A DNA stretch of 12,197 nucleotides. Source: Rikenellaceae bacterium UBA1749. GTDB taxonomy: Bacteria; Bacteroidota; Bacteroidia; Bacteroidales; Rikenellaceae. Location of the stretch: positions 1-12,197 of the forward strand of contig DCHP01000014.1 of the NCBI GenBank assembly GCA_002315675.1, read 5' to 3'. Shown piece by piece: positions 6,955 through 12,197 of this stretch. The notes below the pieces were generated by a model, which did no database searches, was not told where the DNA came from, and saw only the letters and a program-made list of their open reading frames with translations. Positions within the stretch are counted from its first letter, which is position 1. Each line of letters begins with the position of its first letter. A program made the position numbers and the translations under genes.

Positions 6955-7155
6955 ATGACTCAAATTGTTCTAAATATTAAAGACGAAAGCGTTCTGCCTA
7001 CCTTAAAAAAGGTTGTCAAGAGCTTCTCTGGTGTCAGTATTCTGCGAATAATTACAAAAGAATCTGCTTACGAGACATCTTTGCGGGAAAAATTAGAGGG
7101 CAAAGTTAATGTTTATGCTTCTGCTGAGGATTTCTTTACTAAGATGGAAGCGTAA
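6955..7155 (+). CDS. Antitoxin of a YafQ-type toxin-antitoxin pair
   Basis: A 66-residue protein that by position is the antitoxin, neutralising the toxin encoded next and probably repressing the operon. Its stop codon TAA shares its last A with the toxin's ATG (TAATG at 7153-7157), the tight coupling usual for type II pairs. The N-terminus TQIVLNIKDESVLPTLKKVV is a strand then a helix. The C-terminal part (YETSLREKLEGKVNVYASAEDFFTKMEA) is helical and charged, as expected of a toxin-wrapping segment. It does not look like DinJ, the classic YafQ partner, which is longer; it is closer to the short antitoxins common in Bacteroidetes. Whether it binds the 33-bp repeats upstream is unknown. Confidence 0.75.
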   Translation: MTQIVLNIKDESVLPTLKKVVKSFSGVSILRIITKESAYETSLREKLEGKVNVYASAEDFFTKMEA

Positions 7156-7430
7156 TGTATACACTTACAACTACCCATCAATTTGAAAAAGACTGGAAGC
7201 GTTGCACTAAGCGCGGCTATGATATGTCAAAAATAAAGGAGGCTATTTCTTTGTTAGTGGCAAACGGTTCTCTTCCTGTTAAATATAAAGCACATAAATT
7301 ATCCGGAAATCACAGCGAAGAATGGGAGTGCCACATCGAACCAGACTGGTTATTGGTTTGGGAGCAAGATGACACGAACCTCACTCTATTGATGCTTAAT
7401 ACTGGAACTCACTCTGATATTTTCAAATAG
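7155..7430 (+). CDS. YafQ-family mRNA interferase toxin (RelE superfamily)
   Basis: At 91 residues this is the usual length of YafQ-type toxins, ribosome-dependent endoribonucleases that cleave mRNA in the A site. The catalytic set known from Escherichia coli YafQ (His50, His63, Asp67, Trp68, His87, Phe91) has clear equivalents: His47 in KAHKLSG, His60 in WECHI, Asp64-Trp65 in PDWLLVW, His86 and Phe90 in TGTHSDIFK. The first three keep identical spacing and the last two are shifted by two residues. Nothing suggests inactivation. It is translationally coupled to the antitoxin by a one-base overlap and followed after 95 nt by a large palindrome that may end the transcript. Confidence 0.88.
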   Translation: MYTLTTTHQFEKDWKRCTKRGYDMSKIKEAISLLVANGSLPVKYKAHKLSGNHSEEWECHIEPDWLLVWEQDDTNLTLLMLNTGTHSDIFK

Positions 7431-7525
7431 GTTCATTCCAAATAAATCGTTTTGTTCTTGGATTCTTTTGGTAAGGAATGATGCCTGCAGTTATAAGTAA
7501 AGGTACATCCGTAATTATTCCATTT

Positions 7526-7577
7526 CAACTATATGTGTTGCTCCAAAAGTCGCCTTTTGGAACAACACATATAGTTG
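7526..7577. repeat. Near-perfect long palindrome between convergent genes (probable bidirectional terminator)
   Basis: Arms of 24 nt (7526-7549 and 7554-7577) pair at 23 of 24 positions around a 4-nt loop TCGC. The outer 15 bp, CAACTATATGTGTTG, are perfect, followed by one C/A mismatch and eight more pairs. It sits 95 nt after the toxin stop and 13 nt after the stop of the convergent minus-strand gene, where a shared terminator would be expected. Neither side has a U-tract, so it is not a textbook intrinsic terminator. A remnant of a small inverted-repeat element is the main alternative. Confidence 0.8.
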
Positions 7578-7590
7578 CCAGCCCTAGTAG

Positions 7591-7938
7591 TCAAATTGAC
7601 ATTTTTCGTCGCTTTTTATCCATTGTTGGCTTCCTGTTTTTAGGACGCTCTGCAATTACTCTTATTATTTGACTTGGAGAAACAAAATTGCAAAAGATAC
7701 CGGGGAATGACGGTCTTGTTGTAACAATGGTGTATGAGTGAAATCCGAACGGAGAATCCGTTATTTCAGGCACATCCCTTATCACACCTGTATATATGCC
7801 TTTAGGATAGTCTTCCAAATTTGTGGAATTGCAGCACCCCGCAAACCTCGATAAGTGGAATGCCACTTCAGAACTCTCAAACTCCACTATATCGCCTTTT
7901 GCAAACTTGTGCCTATAGTTACTTTCTGTTTTTTCCAT
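7591..7938 (-). CDS. Hypothetical protein, 115 residues, no recognised family
   Basis: The start ATG is on the minus strand at 7938, giving MEKTESNYRHKFAKGDIVEF. No signal peptide or membrane segment is visible. The N-terminal HKFAKGDIVEFES followed by short strands (IYTGVIRDV, SYTIVTTR, SPSQIIRVIAE) gives an SH3-like beta-barrel impression, as in many small Bacteroidales proteins of unknown role, and the C-terminus is strongly basic (RPKNRKPTMDKKRRK). That is only an impression from the strand pattern. It is convergent with the toxin gene and divergent from the toxin-like fragment at 7979-8427. No promoter of the expected type was found before it. The reading frame spans nearly the whole interval and the protein composition is ordinary, favouring a real gene. 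Confidence 0.6.
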   Translation of the reverse strand: MEKTESNYRHKFAKGDIVEFESSEVAFHLSRFAGCCNSTNLEDYPKGIYTGVIRDVPEITDSPFGFHSYTIVTTRPSFPGIFCNFVSPSQIIRVIAERPKNRKPTMDKKRRKMSI

Positions 7939-7978
7939 TGATGTAAATATTTGTTATAGTGTCGCAAATCCAATCTTC

Positions 7979-8064
7979 TTGTCATTCTTTACTGTAATCA
8001 TCTCTTCACCGCAAAAGGGGAAGTTCACAGATGTGCTAGAACCCTTTTATCGGTTTTTTCTGGG
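7979..8064 (+). pseudogene. Possible out-of-frame 5' part of the toxin-like gene
   Basis: In the frame beginning at TTG 7979 the + strand reads MSFFTVIISSPQKG, then KFTDVLEPFYRFF, and this frame continues into unrelated sequence after the T6 run at 8054-8059. The next gene begins GMSIIIRAHIMEF in the frame one base back. One extra T in the run would join them as YRFFSGMSIIIRAHIMEF. The joined product has the strand, helix, then 'G-x-x-strand' pattern expected at the start of this type of nuclease domain. This is inference from pattern only; no true start codon is certain, and a sequencing error or programmed slippage on the T-run could also explain it. Confidence 0.35.
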
Positions 8065-8427
8065 ATGTCTATTATTATCCGAGCACACATTATGGAATTC
8101 CGACATAAGAATCCTGAATACCTGATTGATGGAGAAATTGGAGACCGGAAGGGAATTCATAGTGAGAAAGGGATTTCTGATGCATTCAAAAGGTGCGTAG
8201 AACAAGGGTGTAGAATAATTGTCCTTGACTTGGATATGCATATGTCTGACCAATTGCTTCATCCAACCCAGATTGCAAAATTTCTGACATGGCGTCCGGA
8301 TTTTAATGAGGAGCAAATTCATTCTTGCTACGTTGTATATCACAATAGAGCTGTTCTTATTGAATCTACCGTTCCTGATAGAACTGAAATAGCGGCAATT
8401 CTGGATAAACTAAAAGCCGAGCAATGA
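8065..8427 (+). CDS. Orphan toxin-like nuclease domain (CDI/MuF C-terminal type), probably lacking its native 5' part
   Basis: A 120-residue protein with NPEYLIDGEIGDRKG (about residues 16-30), then a helix (SEKGISDAFKRCVEQ) and GCRIIVLDLD. This 'NPD-x-x-IDG-x-x-x-(D/E)-x-K ... helix ... hydrophobic strand' order is that of polymorphic toxin nuclease domains at the C-termini of CdiA and of phage MuF/head-morphogenesis proteins (BECR/tRNase-like). The match is by motif order, not alignment. Such domains normally end a much longer secreted or phage protein; here there is none, and the likely N-terminal strand and helix lie upstream in another frame. The frame is open back to 7960 without an ATG. 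No immunity gene is evident unless the divergent 7591-7938 gene is one. The stop codon lies in the loop of the hairpin at 8415-8436. Confidence 0.5.
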   Translation: MSIIIRAHIMEFRHKNPEYLIDGEIGDRKGIHSEKGISDAFKRCVEQGCRIIVLDLDMHMSDQLLHPTQIAKFLTWRPDFNEEQIHSCYVVYHNRAVLIESTVPDRTEIAAILDKLKAEQ

Positions 8428-8436
8428 TGCTCGGCT
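8415..8436. terminator. Bidirectional hairpin terminator overlapping a stop codon
   Basis: AGCCGAGCA (8415-8423) and TGCTCGGCT (8428-8436) form a perfect 9-bp stem with a 4-nt loop containing the TGA of the upstream + strand gene. On the minus strand the hairpin is followed by TTTTAG, so it is the better terminator for the minus-strand gene ending at 8589, after the transcript passes the tandem elements at 8445-8527. Confidence 0.55.
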
Positions 8437-8444
8437 AGAGTTCT

Positions 8445-8527
8445 GATACCACGGCTTGAAGTCATCGCGCCTTTTTGGGTTATCTTAGAGATGCCAGGCT
8501 TGAAGTCATCGCACCTTTTTGGCTATC
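8445..8527. repeat. Tandem pair of hairpin-forming elements of about 40 bp
   Basis: Element 1 (8445-8484) and element 2 (8490-8527) start 45 bp apart and share GGCTTGAAGTCATCGC and CCTTTTTGG. Their ends can pair: GATACC with GGTTATC in the first, GATGCC with GGCTATC in the second, each with one bulged T. The stem difference is compensatory (A-T in one, G-C in the other) while the loop core is the same, which suggests structure is being kept. They lie in the 3' spacer of two convergent genes. What they do is unknown. Confidence 0.7.
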
Positions 8528-8588
8528 TCAATGCAAAGATATCAATTTATTAGAAATACAAGAATTGCATGGATAAAATTTGTGTCTA

Positions 8589-10643
8589 TTACTGGCGCAA
8601 AATAGCAATCCATTCTTTTATTACTTCTTTCTCCTCACCAGATTGCTTCGCTTTATCCATGCGTTGCCTGTTGCTTGCCTGAGACATTACTGTGATGACA
8701 TTTTTCATCTTTGTGGTCATAGGAAGTGACAAAATTTGCTGAATTTCATTGTCAGTTGACTCAAGTGTTAATGCACATGCTTTCTTGAATGCTTCAGCAT
8801 CTTGTTGTTTGTTATATGCAACAACAAATGCACCTTGGCGGAAAGCATTCATATATATGTACCTTTCTTTTGTGTTAATGTGCCTAAAATTATTCATTGA
8901 GTATCCATCGTTATAAAAGATGTATACATCTGTAGGGTAACCTACTTGTAATGCAGGGATTATCCTATTACCATCTCCAATACTATGCTCTATTTGATTA
9001 ATGCAGTTCTTGAAAGTGCTTTGATGACCATTGATATTCTTATCTGCTTTAAAATATTTCTCAAGGAACGGTGTATATGTTTCAGGTATAAACTCTTTTT
9101 CCGGGTCTTGAAGTGTTGCACTAAAGTCTGCAAGAAATGCCTGAAACTCTTTTACTGCATCATCAAGTTTTTCAGTGCCTTCATCATGGTACCAATAATC
9201 AAACCTATAAGGATTTGCTGTTATCTTCTTCACATAAGCATTAAAGTCATCAATTGTATTTGGAGCAATTACAATATCCCCTTGATTGTCATATGCAAAA
9301 ATGGAAAGATGATCATTTACATCTCTATGGAAAGAAAAGATCTGCCCTTCTCTAAGGACTTCAAAATTTCTCTTGTGGCTATTAAAATCGTGGTCATTCC
9401 CATCATCTCCTACCCATAATTTATTTTCTTTGATCTTTAGATAATCCTCCAGTCCCAGGTTCTTTTTTACGTACTCTTCGGCTGCATAATATGCCTTCTT
9501 TTTAGACCATCTGGTGCCTATTGCTTTTATGACAACAGGGGAAGGACACCATTTAGCAAACTCCTCTATCTTATCCACATCATATTTAAGTGCTTCTGAT
9601 TCCTTAAGCCAAATTGCATCCATTTTCTTTTTATCAGATGCAGATAAAGCGGCATATTTTTTTGCCTGAATAGTAGGGTCATGTCGTTCTTCCTCTGGCC
9701 CCATTAATCTATCAAGATCATTCTTAAGAACTGGAGCATAATTTTCTACGAAATAGTTCCTATCATCATTGTCAAATCTTTTAAATGGTGCAGCATAACC
9801 ACCACTGTATTCAATCTCTGATATTCTAGCCTTTGCAAAATCAATATAACTGCTTTGCTCACCTGGGCTCATAACACTCATTGCATATTCATAGATTTTG
9901 CTTTTTTCTGCTTCGGTCTGACAACGACCTATCATTTTCTTGGCAAGAGCAAAGAACTCTGGACTACAAGGTATATATGCATAATATCTGAGCGCTTTCT
10001 TTTCATCCTTAGGTACGGTTATTCCATTTTCATATGCATATCCACAATAGTTAGCGACATTGTATATGATGTTTTTCAATCTGTTCTCTGCTCCTTCTAA
10101 TCTATCAAAGAAAGTCTTTGCTTTTTCATTCGAGCCATATTCTGCATAACTAAAGTCATATCCACCAGTTTTTAAGAAATATAATGCTATTTCACATGCT
10201 TTGTTTATGTCTCCTTTGTATCCCACCTCATCTGAAGTAGGAAACTTAACTTCTGTTCCACATATGTTAAGATACCTTATTTCAAGTGGATGGTACAAGG
10301 TAGAGCCATTTGTTGCAGTAGTAATAGGACTATGACCAAAGAACACTAGTGCTGCTTGAGCGCAGTCTGTATTTTTTTTGTAGGATTTGTACAGTATGGC
10401 TGCAGCTGTGTTAACATTTTTTGTGGTGCCATGTTCAACAAGATAGCAGTAGGCAAGCATAACGGCTGAACCTGCTTCCCCGGCTGCTTCACCTTTTTTG
10501 AAACAATCAAATTCAACTTTCTGAAGATGTTTGGAATAATAGGCAAGCCCTTGTTTTGTCCAGTAGGTTGATTGACAAAATGTGTTTGTCGCTACTGCCA
10601 TTCCAATGAGTAGCAGTACAATTTTTTTCATGTTAGGTTTCAT
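8589..10643 (-). CDS. Secreted Sel1-repeat protein of unknown function
   Basis: A signal peptide is clear in MKKIVLLLIGMAVATNTFCQ, probably cut before STYW, so the protein is exported. Translation may begin at the ATG at 10643 (MKPNMKK) or at the second Met at 10631; the latter gives the more usual signal peptide. Sel1-like repeats appear at about residues 46-92 (KKGEAAGEAGSAVMLAYCYL, then NVNTAAAILYKSYKKN) and again near YCGYAYENGITVPKDEKKALRYYAY (about 198-222). Such alpha-helical repeats usually mediate protein-protein contacts. The remaining 450 residues are charged and mostly helical, with no family I recognise. The neighbour upstream is a membrane Ser/Thr kinase with an extracytoplasmic tail, so a role in the same envelope process is plausible. 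Its own -7 box and the hairpin before it argue that it is transcribed separately. Confidence 0.78.
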   Translation of the reverse strand: MKPNMKKIVLLLIGMAVATNTFCQSTYWTKQGLAYYSKHLQKVEFDCFKKGEAAGEAGSAVMLAYCYLVEHGTTKNVNTAAAILYKSYKKNTDCAQAALVFFGHSPITTATNGSTLYHPLEIRYLNICGTEVKFPTSDEVGYKGDINKACEIALYFLKTGGYDFSYAEYGSNEKAKTFFDRLEGAENRLKNIIYNVANYCGYAYENGITVPKDEKKALRYYAYIPCSPEFFALAKKMIGRCQTEAEKSKIYEYAMSVMSPGEQSSYIDFAKARISEIEYSGGYAAPFKRFDNDDRNYFVENYAPVLKNDLDRLMGPEEERHDPTIQAKKYAALSASDKKKMDAIWLKESEALKYDVDKIEEFAKWCPSPVVIKAIGTRWSKKKAYYAAEEYVKKNLGLEDYLKIKENKLWVGDDGNDHDFNSHKRNFEVLREGQIFSFHRDVNDHLSIFAYDNQGDIVIAPNTIDDFNAYVKKITANPYRFDYWYHDEGTEKLDDAVKEFQAFLADFSATLQDPEKEFIPETYTPFLEKYFKADKNINGHQSTFKNCINQIEHSIGDGNRIIPALQVGYPTDVYIFYNDGYSMNNFRHINTKERYIYMNAFRQGAFVVAYNKQQDAEAFKKACALTLESTDNEIQQILSLPMTTKMKNVITVMSQASNRQRMDKAKQSGEEKEVIKEWIAILRQ

Positions 10644-10695
10644 TTGTAACTATTTTAGAATATAGAGGTTACCAGGCCTCAACTATTTGTAAAAA

Positions 10696-10703
10696 CAAAA
10701 ATA
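10696..10703 (-). promoter_or_regulatory. Promoter -7 box of the Sel1-repeat gene
   Basis: On the minus strand this reads TATTTTTG, an exact TAnnTTTG match, 52 nt before the upstream ATG at 10643. The -33 region is weak (GTTTC about 17 nt upstream). Transcription would start near 10690. Confidence 0.5.
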
Positions 10704-10764
10704 GCCGATGGAAATGAAACCGTGATAGGTCTTTTTAGGTCTTGTTTTCTGGGATGGGAGATGA

Positions 10765-10822
10765 TAGTATAGGCAGTGCCCAAAAGGCGCTCAACCGGAG
10801 CCGTTGGGCAATGCCTATACTA
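10765..10822 (-). terminator. Long imperfect hairpin after the kinase gene
   Basis: TAGTATAGGCA (10765-10775) pairs with TGCCTATACTA (10812-10822). After one mismatch, TGCCCAA (10777-10783) pairs with TTGGGCA (10804-10810), and GCTC/GAGC can close an inner stem. The element begins 7 nt after the kinase stop on the minus strand, where a terminator is expected, but lacks a U-tract. It isolates the kinase gene from the Sel1-repeat gene, and may instead block or slow 3' exonuclease decay. Confidence 0.6.
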
Positions 10823-10829
10823 CCTGTTT

Positions 10830-12197
10830 TTAATTCCTCGAACTGAATGGAGCGTATGGCTTGTTGTGTTTTGCAAGATTGGAATACCAGTTTTTCTCGT
10901 CGTCAGATAATTCTCCTTTCTTGTGAAGTTCTTTCAAAGATGGAAGAGAGGAAAACACTTCGCACCGCCATTTATATAGACGCATATTAATTGTGTCATA
11001 TTCTTGGCGCATGACAGGCTCCACTTTTTCACGATACCTGATTGTTTTTCCAAGCAACCTGTTCAGAATTGGCATTGCAAACTCTTTATATGGTGCAATA
11101 TTTGGGTTGGAAATGCTGTCGATTGATTCCTTATAAATGGCAGTTAGGGCCTCTTGAATCTGTTTGACTCTTATTTGGAGGGCTTCCCCCGTTGGTTTGC
11201 TTTTTGCCAATGCAGCAATGCTTTCTGGAGTTCCCTCAACTTTTTTAGGTTCCTGCATCAATATCTCTCTGATTTTTTTTGCTGTTTCCTCAGGAATACG
11301 AGGTTGGTCGTTGATATTACTTGTGTAGGCCTCTTGATTTTTGGCATTGTATGTGGAACTTTTCCGGCTGGCAATGTCGTCCGCTGCTTCTGAATCGTTC
11401 TTTTGGGTAACAAGACTGTCCACAGCATCTTTGTAAATGGTTGTCATCTTCTCTTGCATCTTTTGCATCTCAAGTTGAATAGCTTCATCAGAGATCACTT
11501 TCTGATGTTCAATTAGCTTGTTTGGAAGATATACCGCCAGGAAGATTATCAAGGTTATAAGAGCAAGTGCACAGAAGACGAACGGCTTTCTGTTTCTTGA
11601 TGCAATTGCAGCTCTAAGTGAAGGAATATCCTGATATCTTGCTTCCGGATTTTCTTTCAGGCACTTGTTCCTTATGAATCGGTACTTGTTGGGGAAGAGC
11701 GTTGCCAGAATGCCACCCAGAGCATAAATGTCTGCGGAACTATTTGACGTGGAGGATGTGTCGCAGCTGAGAACTTCCGGAGCCGATGCGCCTGCTGTGC
11801 CCCCAAGCCGCCTGTTCAAATAGTCTGCAGGGGTTTCGCTCAGACCGAAGTCTATTATCTTTACATTGTTGCCTATGTTGGTAACAAGAATATTTTCGGC
11901 CTTTATGTCGTTATGGAGAAGGTCCTTCCTGTGAATGTGCTCAACTGCGTCCAATATCTGCTCCAGTACCTTCTTCCTGCTCCTGTTGTCCGGCTTCTCC
12001 AGAATAAAGTCCCTAAGCGTGCGTCCCTCTACATACTCCATTATGATGGCTGGACCCTTTGGTGTATCTGGAACGAATTTTATTGACATGGCAATGAACG
12101 GATGCTGCAAATCGCATGCAAGCTCGTATTCACGCTTGAGCAGTTCAACAGATTCTGTGCTGTTGTCCTTTGCGCACTTGAGCAGCCAGTATCTGCT
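10830..12197 (-). CDS. Transmembrane Hanks-type Ser/Thr protein kinase (5' end outside window)
   Basis: The frame is open to the right edge, reading SRYWLLKCAKDN, then ELLKREYELACD and LQHPFIA, so the TTG at 12108-12110 is an internal Leu and not a start. Visible kinase features, in order: the probable ATP-anchoring Lys in WLLKCA with a helix-C Glu in LKREYE, hinge IIMEYVEG, catalytic loop LLHNDIKAENIL (Asp present, HRD Arg replaced by Asn), IIDFGLSE, GASAPEVL, and ADIYALGG. The glycine loop is outside the window. A membrane segment (PFVFCALALITLIIFLAVYL) follows the kinase domain, and about 250 residues would lie outside the cytoplasm, mostly helical with two similar segments (EKMTTIYKDAVDSL and EALTAIYKESIDSI). 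There are no PASTA domains. The HND loop makes it a non-RD kinase that may not need activation-loop phosphorylation. Substrates are unknown. Confidence 0.88.
   Translation of the reverse strand, partial: SRYWLLKCAKDNSTESVELLKREYELACDLQHPFIAMSIKFVPDTPKGPAIIMEYVEGRTLRDFILEKPDNRSRKKVLEQILDAVEHIHRKDLLHNDIKAENILVTNIGNNVKIIDFGLSETPADYLNRRLGGTAGASAPEVLSCDTSSTSNSSADIYALGGILATLFPNKYRFIRNKCLKENPEARYQDIPSLRAAIASRNRKPFVFCALALITLIIFLAVYLPNKLIEHQKVISDEAIQLEMQKMQEKMTTIYKDAVDSLVTQKNDSEAADDIASRKSSTYNAKNQEAYTSNINDQPRIPEETAKKIREILMQEPKKVEGTPESIAALAKSKPTGEALQIRVKQIQEALTAIYKESIDSISNPNIAPYKEFAMPILNRLLGKTIRYREKVEPVMRQEYDTINMRLYKWRCEVFSSLPSLKELHKKGELSDDEKNWYSNLAKHNKPYAPFSSRN

Noticed and set aside
7433..7480. Inverted repeat TCATTCC / GGAATGA after the toxin gene
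   Set aside because: Seven bases with a 34-nt loop and no U-tract; too weak to call a terminator.
8047..8343. 98-residue minus-strand frame opposite the toxin-like gene
   Set aside because: Mirror of the + strand gene, which has recognisable motif order; the minus product shows none.
8445..8527. CRISPR array
   Set aside because: Only two units, imperfect, with 5 bases between them instead of spacer-sized unique sequence, and no cas genes.

Overview
The window reads as a chromosomal segment of a Bacteroidales bacterium (Bacteroides/Prevotella-like; genus not resolvable from sequence). Four things point there: promoters of the Bacteroidetes type (TTTG, about 20 nt, TAnnTTTG) in front of several genes; few Shine-Dalgarno sites; a fimbrillin-like lipoprotein; and a membrane-spanning sensor fused directly to an AraC-type DNA-binding domain.

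Layout. 1-281: the 3' end of a PIN-domain toxin-like gene, closed by an intrinsic terminator. 468-1664: an AAA+ ATPase of the AAA_14/DUF4143 type with its own promoter. 1680-3251 (minus): a one-component transmembrane regulator with a sugar-binding-protein-like sensor and an AraC helix-turn-helix. It is divergent from a two-gene + strand unit: an unlisted 44-residue ORF (3468-3602), then a 612-residue fimbrillin-like lipoprotein with two tandem copies of an unnamed domain (3614-5452), ended by a strong hairpin terminator. The 216-nt divergent spacer holds repeated TCTCAAA-type half-sites just upstream of the + promoter and is the obvious candidate target of the regulator. 5576-6814: a type II NADH:quinone oxidoreductase (ndh).

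6815-8588 is a small accessory patch. Three direct repeats spaced exactly 33 bp lead into a promoter and a YafQ-type toxin-antitoxin pair (6955-7430). A near-perfect 24-bp-arm palindrome follows, then a small minus-strand gene of unknown function (7591-7938). Next is a 120-residue protein resembling the nuclease domains at the C-termini of CDI/MuF-type toxins, whose N-terminal part seems to lie upstream in another frame (possible frameshift at a T6 run). Last are two tandem approximately 40-bp hairpin elements whose stems differ by a compensatory base-pair change.

8589-12197 is on the minus strand: a secreted Sel1-repeat protein with its own promoter, and upstream of it the end of a transmembrane Hanks-type Ser/Thr kinase that runs off the right edge. 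A long hairpin separates them.

No tRNA, rRNA, CRISPR array or insertion sequence was seen, and no gene-free stretch exceeds 300 bases (the longest is 3252-3467).
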